A stretch of 64,000 nucleotides of DNA from CAYOXX01 sp964408025 (GTDB lineage Bacteria > Acidobacteriota > DATKUA01): the NCBI GenBank assembly GCA_964408025.1, contig CAYOXX010000004.1, positions 21,574 to 85,573 of the forward strand, read 5' to 3'. Below are positions 43,020-51,954 of the stretch, piece after piece; the stretch's first letter is position 1; each line of letters opens with the position of its first letter. Made by a program: the position numbers and the translations under genes. The notes beneath the pieces are model-generated. The model ran no database searches. It was given only the letters and a program-made list of their open reading frames with translations, and was not told where the DNA came from.

Positions 43020-43871
43020 GTGGACCTTGAGAAAGCTCTAGAACGGGCGCGCGGCGGCGCCGAGATCGCCTGCGGGCTGATGATGCGGCACTACCGCGGC
43101 GACTACGCAGTCTACACCAAGGGTGACGCCGCCGACCGCGCCGGGGCGGTGCTGACGGAGCCGGACCTGCTCTGCGACGCGGCCCTGCTTGAGCACTTCG
43201 GCACGCTCTACCCCGACCACGCCGTGGTCTCGGAGGAGTCGTACGGCTCCCTCCCCGAGGGCTGGCACGAGCGCGAGTGGGTTTGGCACATCGACCCGAT
43301 CGACGGCTCGCTCAGCTACCTCGAGGGCACCGACAACTTCGGCGTCTCGATCGGCCTGGCGCGCGGCGGCGAGCCGGTCCTGGGAGTGCTGCGCAACCCG
43401 GCTCAGGGTATCGAGGCCTGGGCGGCCGCCGGCCTGGGGGCATTTGTCAACGGCGAGCCGGTCGGCTTCAAGGAGCCCTGTGGCGAGCCGCCGCGGCTGC
43501 TGCTGAGCAGCAACCAGGCCGGACGCCGTTCTTACCGGCGGGCGGTCGAGATCCTGCGCCCGGGCGAGATCATCAAGCTCGAATCGGTGGTCACCAAGGC
43601 GATCTACCTGCTGCAGGGGCGCGGTGACTACTATTTCTCGCTTCCGGCCGAGGTCTTCGGCGGCGGCCGCCCCAGCGTCTGGGATCTGGCCGGGGCAGCG
43701 GCCATTGTCGCCGAGGCCGGCGGTGCGGCGACCGATATCTACGGAGAACCGCTGCATTTCTCCGGACCCGAACTCGCCTGGTCAAGCGGCCACCTCTTCG
43801 CCCACCCAGAGGCCGCGGACGCGGCACTCAGGCAACTCGAAAAATTGATCGCCGAACGCCGTAGACTGTAA
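43020..43871 (+). CDS. Inositol monophosphatase-like phosphatase
   Basis: 283 residues from a GTG at 43020 with GGGAG seven bases upstream; the frame is open to a TTG at 42960. Metal-site motifs are all present: SEES (the EE pair), HIDPIDGSLSYLEG and WDLAGAAAIVAEAGG. This FIG superfamily includes inositol-phosphate phosphatase, histidinol-phosphatase (HisN type) and 3'-phosphoadenosine phosphatase. The substrate cannot be told from sequence. No biosynthetic operon surrounds it. Confidence 0.85.
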   Translation: MDLEKALERARGGAEIACGLMMRHYRGDYAVYTKGDAADRAGAVLTEPDLLCDAALLEHFGTLYPDHAVVSEESYGSLPEGWHEREWVWHIDPIDGSLSYLEGTDNFGVSIGLARGGEPVLGVLRNPAQGIEAWAAAGLGAFVNGEPVGFKEPCGEPPRLLLSSNQAGRRSYRRAVEILRPGEIIKLESVVTKAIYLLQGRGDYYFSLPAEVFGGGRPSVWDLAGAAAIVAEAGGAATDIYGEPLHFSGPELAWSSGHLFAHPEAADAALRQLEKLIAERRRL

Positions 43872-43880
43872 CGCTGACCC

Positions 43881-43936
43881 GAACTTGTCAGCCTTTGGCT
43901 GAGGTCGCCTAGTCGGCCTAAAGGCCGACGCTACCA
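43881..43936. repeat. Family B palindrome with nested insert
   Basis: GAACTTGTCAGCC...GGCTGA is followed by GGTCGCC and TCGGCCTAAAGGCCGA with its GTAGC end (GCTACC). The GAACTTGTC start is the same as in the mini-palindromes of family A loops. Confidence 0.65.
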
Positions 43937-43970
43937 TCAGTTTAGTGCGGAGCACTCATCTGTTTTTGCT

Positions 43971-44000
43971 TTTACTGAACGCGTCAATTGGCGATAATAT
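43971..44000 (+). promoter_or_regulatory. Candidate promoter of the PqqB-like gene
   Basis: TTTACT (43971-43976), 18 bases, then TAATAT (43995-44000), 50 bases before the start codon. Confidence 0.35.
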
Positions 44001-44050
44001 TGTAGATTCAGACACGATAATTGGGCCCATTTCGAGGAGAGCGGTTTGCC

Positions 44051-45073
44051 ATGGAGAAGACTTTAAAATCTGGCAGGCGTCGCTGCGACCGGCGGCAATT
44101 CCTCAAGACTACGGCCGCGGCGGGTGTCTGCACTGCCGGCCTCGCGGCGATGGGCCTTGTGGGCACGAAACGGGAGGCCGACCGCGGCCGGCAGGGCGAG
44201 CGCTCCCCCGGCGAAGTCGCCGCGATCGTGCTCGGCAGCGCCCAGGACGGCGGCGTTCCGCACGCTGGCTGCCGCTGCGCGCACTGCGAGGCGGCCCGCC
44301 GTGACGCGAACCTGCGTCGCAGGAGCCCCTGCCTGGCTCTCCTGCACCATGACGAGCGCAAGGTCTTCCTGATCGACGCCGGCCCCGACTTTCCCGAACA
44401 GCTCGAGGAACTACCGGCCGACTGGAGAGCGGGCCGCAATCCCGTCGACGGCATATTCCTCAGCCACGCCCACATCGGCCACTACGCCGGCCTGGTCCAC
44501 CTGGGGCGCGAGGTGATGAGCACCTCCGGCCTGCCGGTCTACTGCAGCGAGAGGATGGCGTCCTTCCTGCGCCAAAACGGCCCCTGGAGCCTGCTGGTCG
44601 AGCTGGGAAATATCGAGATACGCGTGATTGCGCCGGGTCAGACGGTGCAGCCGGCGCCCGGCCTATCCGTCAAGCCGCTGGCCGTTCCCCACCGAGCCGA
44701 GTTCACCGACACGCTGGCCTTCGCCGTCGGCGGACCGAACTCGCGACTGCTTTACCTGACCGACATCGACAGCTGGGAGCAGCTTCAGCCGCCGATCGAG
44801 GAGTTAGTATCGGGAGTCGATATCGCGCTGCTCGACGGCACCTTCTACTCGACCGAGGAGCTGCCCGGACGCGATCCGGCCGAGGTCCCGCACCCGCCGG
44901 TCGCCGAGACCGTAGAGCTCCTGGGAGGGATAGCGGAAAGCGGCGCTACGAGGATTCTCTTTACTCACATCAACCACACCAACCCGCTGCTCGACGCCGA
45001 CGGCGAGCTGCTGCGCCGCTTGAGAAGCCGCGGCTTCGACATCGCCTACGACGGCCTGACTCTGAACCTCTGA
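44051..45073 (+). CDS. Tat-exported PqqB-like metallo-hydrolase
   Basis: 340 residues from the ATG at 44051. A twin-arginine signal (DRRQFLK, residues 13-19, then a hydrophobic AAAGVCTAGLAAMGLV stretch) implies folded export. The rest is a metallo-beta-lactamase fold close to PqqB: VLGSAQDGGVPHAGCRCAHC, FLIDAGPDF, FLSHAHIGHYAGLVHLGREVM, VPHRAEFTDTLAF, LLYLTDIDSW and FTHINHTNP. The usual HxHxDH reads HAHIGH, as in PqqB relatives. No other pqq gene is here, so it may act on something other than PQQ precursors. Confidence 0.82.
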   Translation: MEKTLKSGRRRCDRRQFLKTTAAAGVCTAGLAAMGLVGTKREADRGRQGERSPGEVAAIVLGSAQDGGVPHAGCRCAHCEAARRDANLRRRSPCLALLHHDERKVFLIDAGPDFPEQLEELPADWRAGRNPVDGIFLSHAHIGHYAGLVHLGREVMSTSGLPVYCSERMASFLRQNGPWSLLVELGNIEIRVIAPGQTVQPAPGLSVKPLAVPHRAEFTDTLAFAVGGPNSRLLYLTDIDSWEQLQPPIEELVSGVDIALLDGTFYSTEELPGRDPAEVPHPPVAETVELLGGIAESGATRILFTHINHTNPLLDADGELLRRLRSRGFDIAYDGLTLNL

Positions 45074-45166
45074 AGCCCCGAGCTTCTGGAAACCTTTATT
45101 AATCTGGTTAGAAATCGACCAGCCGTGCTAAAGTAAGGAATAGCCGGAATACCTAAGGGGGAGCGT

Positions 45167-46030
45167 ATGAAGTATGCCGAGGTTGTAATCGTTGCGGGTT
45201 TGGCGGCGGCGCTGATGATGATGCCCGCCTGCGGCGGACCGGCCCTCCCGAGCGAGGAGGAAGCTGCGGATTTAATCGCGGACGAACTCGCCGAGGCTTT
45301 CGAGGAGCTGAATATCGACATCGACCTCGACGAGGACGACATCGAGGGCATCGAGATCGGCCCGCTGGAAGGGGAAACCTGCGAGGTCGAGTTCAGGATT
45401 GAGGCAGAAGGTCTCAGCGACCGCAAGGTGACAATCGATCTCACTTACGACGCCGACGACGCGGAGTGGGGGATCCGGGCGCGCGAGGCGCGCAAGATAG
45501 CTCGCAGGCTGCTCGGCACCGAGGAGGGCAGAGAGCCCCCCGAGCCCGATGCGGGCGCCGAGGAAACGGAGCCGGTTGAACGAGAAGACGAGGTGGCGGA
45601 AGGCGACCGGACGCCCTTAACGCGCGAAGAGCCGCAAGCGGAGCCGACGGAAAGCGAAGTCGATGCTGGCGGGCCCTGTGCCAACGCGATTCCGGTGAGT
45701 GGCGGGCGGGCTGCCGGGACGGCGAGCGGTATCGACCGCCTCTATTACAGCTTTGTTATCGAAAGGGCCGATATCTACTCTATTTTCACGGAGAATGGTG
45801 TCGACACCGTTGGAGAACTTCTGGACGAGAACTGCTCGCTGATCGATCTCGACGACGACAGTGGCCCGAACGCCAATTTCCTTATCAACCAGTATCTGAC
45901 GCCCGGCACCTATTACGTTGCGGTACGCGGCTACTCCGCACTCTCGCGCGGGGAATTCACCCTGCGCATCTTCCGAGGAGCCGTAGCCACCGACTCTTCA
46001 GATGAAGAGCCGGAGCCCGGACCCAGATAA
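45167..46030 (+). CDS. Lipoprotein with PPC-like C-terminal domain
   Basis: 287 residues after GGGGGAG. The lipobox is PAC (Cys22). The mature part has an acidic first domain (EEEAADLIADELAEAFEELN...DDIEGIEIG), a charged Pro/Glu linker (about 120-165) and a C-terminal domain resembling bacterial pre-peptidase (PPC) folds: YYSFVIERADIYSIFTENGVDTVGELLDEN...LTPGTYYVAVRGYS. There is no catalytic domain. It may be a surface or envelope binding protein. It converges with the next gene, five bases apart. Confidence 0.65.
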   Translation: MKYAEVVIVAGLAAALMMMPACGGPALPSEEEAADLIADELAEAFEELNIDIDLDEDDIEGIEIGPLEGETCEVEFRIEAEGLSDRKVTIDLTYDADDAEWGIRAREARKIARRLLGTEEGREPPEPDAGAEETEPVEREDEVAEGDRTPLTREEPQAEPTESEVDAGGPCANAIPVSGGRAAGTASGIDRLYYSFVIERADIYSIFTENGVDTVGELLDENCSLIDLDDDSGPNANFLINQYLTPGTYYVAVRGYSALSRGEFTLRIFRGAVATDSSDEEPEPGPR

Positions 46031-46035
46031 GTCGG

Positions 46036-47550
46036 CTACTGACTGTAGAAACGGAGGAACTCGACCGGATGGGACCAGGGGGCGAGGTCCGGGCGCTTGG
46101 GATTCCAGTAGCGCGGACCGCGATCGCCGCCCGGCAGCGGCCCGCCCCAGCGGCCGCGCCAGGCCAGCCACGGCTCCTCGCCGGTTAGAATAGTCAACTC
46201 GTAATCATCCTGGGCTCGGAACCCACCGCCGCCCTCGATCCGCCGCAAGGCTATGGAAAAGACGCGTTCCTCGTCCAGGCAGATTCGGTAATCGCCAGCA
46301 CGCGGGTAGAGCGAGTGGCATCCCGGCGAGACATAAACAATCGGGCGGTCCCCGGATAACTCCACATCGATCCACTCCGTAACAGATCCGTACCAGCCCT
46401 GAGTCAGCGCCAGGTGAAGTGGCGCGCCCTGCTCATCGAGATAGACGGCCGCCATCTGCCAGTCGCCGGTCCGGCGTATCGGCACCTCCTCGACGGCGAA
46501 GAAGAGCCAGTACTGGATGACGGTCCAACTCCGGCCGCCCTCCGCAACGCTGCAGGCGTGCACGTAAACCCGCGGCGGCGATAACGCTGCCGCAGCGCCG
46601 GAGTCAAACGGAGTACCGTTGGGCAGGACCAGGTATGCCTCATCGTTCTCCGGGTTCGGGAAGGTAAAGGGACCGAGTGGTGCCCCGGCCAGCGGCGAGT
46701 CCAGCAGCGCCAGGAAGTAGCGGTTGCCCTGTCTCGCCTCGGCGTACTGAAGGTAATCCTCGAGGGCCAGCGGTTGCGAGAGGTCGTCGGCGCCGAAGAC
46801 GAAGATCGGCGCGAAGCGCTCCGCCAGGGCGCGGGCCTCCTGCGGCGGCAGCGCCGGCGGGTCAATCGGGTTCAAATCGATCTCGTTGTTCTCCAGCGCC
46901 CAGTAAAACATCTGGGGCAGCGTCACGACCAGCAGCAGCACGACGGCGGCGCGGCGAGCCCAGGTCGGCACGATCTGTGGCGGCTGGGGAACGACCACCT
47001 CCTCCTCGGGCGAGCGGATGACGAAGAGGAGCGCCTTGCCGTAGCTGACCAGGGAGGCGGCGATCAGGACAAGGCTACCAATGGTGAAGAGCCACTCGCC
47101 GAATGAGAATTCGAGGAAGTAGCAGACCACCAGCCCGGCTTGGAAGCCGAAGGCGTACTTGCCGATGACGTTGGACTGCATCACCACCCGCTTCCTGCCG
47201 ATCACCAGTGCGCCGGCGCCGACGATGAGCACGTCCTTGCCGATGATCACCAGCGCCAGCCAGAGCGGGAAGTCGCGCAGCAGAATCAGCTCCACGACCA
47301 GCAGGATGACGAAGAGCTTGTCGGCCAGCGGGTCGATGATCTTGCCCAGGTCCGACACCTGATCGAGCAGGCGTGCTAACCAACCGTCGAGGAAATCGGT
47401 AAAGATCGCCAGCGCCAGCAGCAGGCCGGCGGCGAGCCTTGCCGGCACAGAGTCGATAAACAGCAGCCAACCGATGAACGGCACCATCACGATGCGCGAC
47501 GCCGACACGAAGTTGGCTACGGTGAAGATCTTGCGAGCGGAGAAATCCAT
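46036..47550 (-). CDS. CDP-alcohol phosphatidyltransferase fused to a Vps62-like domain
   Basis: 504 residues. The first 180 form a CDP-alcohol phosphatidyltransferase, such as PgsA: the full motif D52-x2-D55-G56-x2-A59-R60-x8-G69-x3-D73-x3-D77 is intact, with about six membrane helices. A seventh helix (AAVVLLLVVTLPQMFYWAL, about 201-219) leads to a large extracytoplasmic domain. This has the order of Vps62-type sequences: AERFAPIFVFGADD, YWLFFAVEEVPIRRTGDWQMAAVYLD, GWYG and YVSPGCHSLYPRAGDYR. The enzyme part would make a phospholipid at the inner membrane. I do not know this fusion from characterised proteins. Confidence 0.75.
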   Translation of the reverse strand: MDFSARKIFTVANFVSASRIVMVPFIGWLLFIDSVPARLAAGLLLALAIFTDFLDGWLARLLDQVSDLGKIIDPLADKLFVILLVVELILLRDFPLWLALVIIGKDVLIVGAGALVIGRKRVVMQSNVIGKYAFGFQAGLVVCYFLEFSFGEWLFTIGSLVLIAASLVSYGKALLFVIRSPEEEVVVPQPPQIVPTWARRAAVVLLLVVTLPQMFYWALENNEIDLNPIDPPALPPQEARALAERFAPIFVFGADDLSQPLALEDYLQYAEARQGNRYFLALLDSPLAGAPLGPFTFPNPENDEAYLVLPNGTPFDSGAAAALSPPRVYVHACSVAEGGRSWTVIQYWLFFAVEEVPIRRTGDWQMAAVYLDEQGAPLHLALTQGWYGSVTEWIDVELSGDRPIVYVSPGCHSLYPRAGDYRICLDEERVFSIALRRIEGGGGFRAQDDYELTILTGEEPWLAWRGRWGGPLPGGDRGPRYWNPKRPDLAPWSHPVEFLRFYSQ

Positions 47551-47672
47551 TTTATCCCATCCCCTGACGTAACGGTCTCAAGAGTCTAAGCAATGGCGGC
47601 CGAACGGGCAACGGGAATTAGTGCTGGCTCGAGGCTGAACGCGAACCGCCCGATGTGTTAACTTAAGCCCCT

Positions 47673-50591
47673 ATGGAAGCGGCTTCGACGGACAGAAATG
47701 TAAGGAGGCGATGGCTTGCGCTGGCCGCCCTGCTGCCGCCGGCGCTGGGGCTGGGGATCTTTCTGGCGGGTGCGGATGATGTCGTACACCTGTTCGAGGA
47801 CCAGTACGGTCTTCAGCAGGTGGTCGTATCGACGGCGGCGGCGACGAGACTCCCTCTCGCATTGGCGCTGGGGGCGGCGATCGTCGTTGGCTTTTGGCTC
47901 GCCTGCTCCCTCGCCGCCTCACGCCTCACGGACCGGCCGCTGCGCGAAGCGGCGGCTCTCGACGCGCTCACCTACATGCCGCTGGCGGTCCTGCTGATCG
48001 TGCCGCTGCGCTGGGTTCCGGGGATCGCGCGCTCCAGCGCCGCCCTGTTCCTCCTCTCCTCGAAGATGAGTTGCGCGCTCCTCTTCGTAGCGATTCTGCT
48101 CGTTGTCGCCCTGAAGGTCCGATTCCTGCGCGCAACCGATCTCCAGGCGGAAAAGAATAAGAGGCGCGGGGGACGACTGAGCGACCGGGCCGTCGGCTGG
48201 CTCGTTTTTGCAACGGCGTTGGCAGCGCTGGCTGTTGCTGTGCCGCTCTTCCACGCCCACAACGCCTTCGGCGGCGATCAGCCCCACTACCTGATCGTTG
48301 CCCACAGCATCGTGGAAGACGGCGACATCGCCATCGAGGACGACCACGAGGCGGGCGCCTGGCGGCACTTCACCGTCTTCCCGATCCAGCCGCAGTACCT
48401 GCGCCGCGCCTGGGGCGAGACGATCGTGCCGGTCCACCGGATCGGCCTGCCGCTGCTGGCCGCCCTCCCTTACGCGCTGGCGGGAAAGACGGGAGCCCTC
48501 CTGCTGCTCTCGTTCCTCGCCGCGCTGGCAGCGGCCAACCTCTACTGGCTCGTGATCAAGATAGTTCCGGACCGCCGAGCGGCGCTGGCGGCGGTGGCCT
48601 GGGCGGTGCTGTCGGTGCCGGCGCTACCGATGTCGTTCCTCTTCTTCACCGAGATTCCGCAGGCCGCGCTGACGCTGGCGGCGCTGAACCTGATCTTTCG
48701 CGACCGCGGCGATCCTCCCCGCCTGCCATGGTTGATACCGTTCGTCGCCTGGTCGCTGCCCTGGCTGCACGCGCGGGGCTTCGTCACCGCCGCAGTGCTC
48801 TCGCTGGCGTTGCTGCTCCGGCTCTGGAGGCGGCGCGGCATGGCCGCGGGCCTACTCCTGCTATGCGCCGTACTGGCGCTGGCCACGCCGGCCTGGAACT
48901 GGTGGCTCTATGGCGAATTCAGTCTACTGGCCGAATTGGGGCGCGCCCAGGCGAGCGACGTCGGCATTACAAACGTCCTGGCCAACTTCGGCGGGCTCCT
49001 GTTCGACCAGGAGTTCGGACTCCTGCTGTACAATCCGGCACTCGTCGTGGCGCTGGTCGGCTGCGTAGCCCTCTGGCGCAGGAGCCGCTCGACGTTGATT
49101 TGGGTGATCGTCGTAGCGGCATCCTGCGTCGGCCCGGGGCTGGCTTACCACATGTGGTGGGGCGGCGGCAGCGCGCCGGCCCGCTACGCGGCACCGGTAA
49201 TCCACCTGGCGGCGCTGCCGATGGCCGCGTTCCTGGCCGACAGGTCGTGGCGAAAGTGGCGGCCGGGCGCCCTAATCGCCTGCGCCTGCGCTGTGGCTGT
49301 AGCGTCGACTCTGATTTTCCACCCCGGCTTGCTGGTGAATATCCGCGACGGCAGCTCCCACCTGCTGACGGCCGTGTCGGCAGGCCCGTTCGACGCGGTC
49401 GAGTGGTGGCCCTCATGGATCGCCGGCGGCCGGCGGTTCTGGCCCCTAGTCGGGCTGCTGCTGCTCTCTGTGGCAGCAGCGGCGGGAGCCCTGGCGGCGC
49501 TGAACCACCTGTGGCGTAGGCTGAGCTCTGGGGAAGCAAGAGGACCGGGGGCGCACGCCGCCGCGGTCGCGACAGGATTCGCGCTCCTGGTCGCCTTCGC
49601 CGCCCTCTATGGCGCTGCCGCGGAGACCCTGACGCCGGGCGAGCCGAACGGTTTCCAACCCCTGGACCGCGAGGCCGACCTGGAGTACCAGCGGCGCTAC
49701 CGCCACCGGCGGCACCTGTTCGTAGACCAGGCGGGCGGATTGCGGCCCGACTCCCTTCCGAGCCGGACATTCACCGCGGAGTTTCTGTACGCACGGGAAA
49801 CCTTGAGCCCCGATACCGTAGCCGCGCGGGGGCGCTCGCTGAGACTGGTGCCCGGAGGCGAGGGGATCTCGCTGGCGCCGACGACGCCGTTCTGGGCCGG
49901 GCGCTACCGCCTCCGCCTCGCTCTGCGTGGCGAGGGCGTCTGCGGCCCGGCAACCGTCTCGGTATTCGACGCGGCTGGCGCCGGCGGGAGCACCTGGGAG
50001 CCGAGCGCTCGCGCGGTGATCGAGCTGACCGAGAGCTTTCGAGATACGGTGATCCCACTCGCCCTGCCGAACAACAGCGCCGGCCTGCTCCTACGCTTCG
50101 AGAGCGCCGAAGCCGTCAGGTTCTCCTACGCAGCGCTGGACGCCCTCTCGCTCGAGCGCCTTCCTCGAGGACGAGGTGGTACCGAGCTGTTCGACCTCGC
50201 AGCATGGCGCTTCGACGATTACCTACTGCTGACCGGACCCGAGGCGATATACCAACCCGAAGGGGATCGGTTCTGGACCCGGGGCGATTCCGGCGGGCAC
50301 TGGGCCGTAGTCTCCACCGAGCGCTTCGCGGCCCTGGAGATCGAGCTGAGAGGCCGCCCCGCGGTATCGCTCGTCCTGGAGAGCGATCTATGCGTTGAGA
50401 TCGTCTCCTTCGACCGCCCGGGACGCTCGCGAAGGGTCGAGCTACCGGTAAGGCCCCGACACGTCGGCGACCGCTGGATCGCGGAACTGCAGGTGGCGAC
50501 CCGCGGGGCGTTCGTACCAGCGAGTCTGCGAGAAGGATCGGAGGACGAGCGGCGGCTGGGAGTCTTCGTGCGCCTGACGCCGAGGCGCTGA
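47673..50591 (+). CDS. Large GT-C-like membrane protein
   Basis: 972 residues, with no clear ribosome site before the ATG at 47673. About a dozen membrane helices in residues 15-640 carry long outer loops; the first has FGGDQPHYLIVAHSIVEDGD, recalling the acidic catalytic loop of dolichol-type GT-C glycosyltransferases. FFTEIPQAALTLAALNL and TPAWNWWLYGEFSLL are typical of that group. The last 300 residues are soluble and beta-rich (about 660-972), perhaps a carbohydrate-binding region. It could transfer a sugar from a polyprenyl donor at the outer face of the inner membrane. Confidence 0.65.
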   Translation: MEAASTDRNVRRRWLALAALLPPALGLGIFLAGADDVVHLFEDQYGLQQVVVSTAAATRLPLALALGAAIVVGFWLACSLAASRLTDRPLREAAALDALTYMPLAVLLIVPLRWVPGIARSSAALFLLSSKMSCALLFVAILLVVALKVRFLRATDLQAEKNKRRGGRLSDRAVGWLVFATALAALAVAVPLFHAHNAFGGDQPHYLIVAHSIVEDGDIAIEDDHEAGAWRHFTVFPIQPQYLRRAWGETIVPVHRIGLPLLAALPYALAGKTGALLLLSFLAALAAANLYWLVIKIVPDRRAALAAVAWAVLSVPALPMSFLFFTEIPQAALTLAALNLIFRDRGDPPRLPWLIPFVAWSLPWLHARGFVTAAVLSLALLLRLWRRRGMAAGLLLLCAVLALATPAWNWWLYGEFSLLAELGRAQASDVGITNVLANFGGLLFDQEFGLLLYNPALVVALVGCVALWRRSRSTLIWVIVVAASCVGPGLAYHMWWGGGSAPARYAAPVIHLAALPMAAFLADRSWRKWRPGALIACACAVAVASTLIFHPGLLVNIRDGSSHLLTAVSAGPFDAVEWWPSWIAGGRRFWPLVGLLLLSVAAAAGALAALNHLWRRLSSGEARGPGAHAAAVATGFALLVAFAALYGAAAETLTPGEPNGFQPLDREADLEYQRRYRHRRHLFVDQAGGLRPDSLPSRTFTAEFLYARETLSPDTVAARGRSLRLVPGGEGISLAPTTPFWAGRYRLRLALRGEGVCGPATVSVFDAAGAGGSTWEPSARAVIELTESFRDTVIPLALPNNSAGLLLRFESAEAVRFSYAALDALSLERLPRGRGGTELFDLAAWRFDDYLLLTGPEAIYQPEGDRFWTRGDSGGHWAVVSTERFAALEIELRGRPAVSLVLESDLCVEIVSFDRPGRSRRVELPVRPRHVGDRWIAELQVATRGAFVPASLREGSEDERRLGVFVRLTPRR

Positions 50592-50710
50592 TGCTATAGC
50601 GGTAAATTAAGTCTGAGAAAAAATTCTCAGTTTTTGCCCATAATCGGGCGCATTCGACGCAGCGATCAGTTATAATCGGGGATGCCCGCGAACGGAGTCT
50701 GGAGGTCGAG

Positions 50711-51661
50711 TTGACGGCTGCCGATGCCCAGTCGAGGATCGCCGAAGTGATCGCCAACGTGGAGATGGTGGTCAAGGGCAAGACTGAGGCGGTGCGCATG
50801 GCGATGGTGACGCTGCTGTCGCGGGGCCACCTGCTGATCGAGGACGTCCCCGGCGTCGGCAAGACGGTCCTGGCCCACTCGCTGGCGTTGTCGCTGAACT
50901 GCTCCTTCCGCCGCATCCAGTTCACCTCCGACCTGCTGCCCAGCGACATCCTTGGAGTCAGCATTTTCAACCAGAAGAGCCACGACTTCGAGTTCCGCTC
51001 CGGGCCGATCTTCAGCAACATCGTCCTGGCCGACGAGATCAACCGCGCCACGCCGAAGACCCAGAGCAGCCTGCTGGAGGCGATGAGCGAGGGTCAGGTG
51101 AGCGTCGAGCACGAGACGCTGGCGCTGCCGGCGCCCTTCATGGTAGTCGCCACCCAGAACCCGATCGAGTATTACGGGACATACCCGCTGCCCGAGTCGC
51201 AGCTCGACCGCTTCCAGATGCGCATCCGCATGGGCTACCCCAAGCGCGAGTTCGAGAAGAAGATCATCACCGGGCTGCGCGCCGCGGAGAAGCTGGAGGC
51301 GATGACGCCGGTGGTCGGCGCCGAGGAGGTGGTAGCGTTGCAGAAGCTGGTGGAGAATGTGAGGGTCGAGGACAGCCTGCTCGACTACACGATGGAGATC
51401 GTCGAGCGGACGCGCAACAGCGGGCGCTTCCAGCTCGGCGTCAGCCCCCGCGGAGCGCTCGCTCTCTTCCGCGGCGCCCAGGCGCTGGCCGTCATCGAGG
51501 GGCGCGACTACTGCGTTCCGGACGACGTAAAAAGCCTGGCGGTCGGCGCGCTCGCCCACCGCGTGATCCTGGTTAGCAAGCGCAGGGACGGGGGCTGGAG
51601 CAGCGCCGAGACCGCCGAGGCGGTCAGGGAGCTGGTCGACAGCATTCCCGTGCCGCGGTGA
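50711..51661 (+). CDS. MoxR-type AAA ATPase
   Basis: 316 residues from a TTG with TGGAGG five bases before it. Walker A is GVPGVGKT (Lys51), Walker B is IVLADEINRATPK, and LLEAMSEGQVSVEH, ATQNPIEYYGTYPLPESQLDRF and VSPRGALALFRGAQALA match MoxR. MoxR ATPases act as chaperones for nearby DUF58/VWA proteins. A DUF58 gene and a transglutaminase gene follow, the common MoxR-DUF58-transglutaminase arrangement. Confidence 0.92.
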   Translation: MTAADAQSRIAEVIANVEMVVKGKTEAVRMAMVTLLSRGHLLIEDVPGVGKTVLAHSLALSLNCSFRRIQFTSDLLPSDILGVSIFNQKSHDFEFRSGPIFSNIVLADEINRATPKTQSSLLEAMSEGQVSVEHETLALPAPFMVVATQNPIEYYGTYPLPESQLDRFQMRIRMGYPKREFEKKIITGLRAAEKLEAMTPVVGAEEVVALQKLVENVRVEDSLLDYTMEIVERTRNSGRFQLGVSPRGALALFRGAQALAVIEGRDYCVPDDVKSLAVGALAHRVILVSKRRDGGWSSAETAEAVRELVDSIPVPR

Positions 51662-51763
51662 GAATAGAGACAGCCACCATTAACTATGTTTTGTCAAATC
51701 CAAGATAATAATGACGCGGAGCGCGACGAACTTGTTCCCCGCTTCTTCAAGAAAACGGGCAGC

Positions 51764-51861
51764 ATCCGCCTCCGCCGAGGCTCCGGCGGACAAGTTCAGC
51801 CCGCACTTACTATCTCTTTGATGATTCGCGGGCGGCATAAATGCCACCCCCACAATTGCTT
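51764..51861. repeat. Family A palindrome with nested element in reverse orientation
   Basis: GCATCCGCCTCCGCCGAGG then GGCGGACAAGTTCAGCC is the reverse complement of the mini-palindrome seen at 28.4 and 32.4 kb. After it comes a GGCGGCATAAATGCCACCCC hairpin. It separates the MoxR and DUF58 genes (gap 51662-51954). Confidence 0.65.
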
Positions 51862-51954
51862 GGGGCAGGTGTTGGCGAACCTGCCCGGCGCGACGGATGA
51901 ATTCATGGTCTAACCTGTAAACTCAACTTCCTGAGCGCAGGTGGCCTTCAATAT

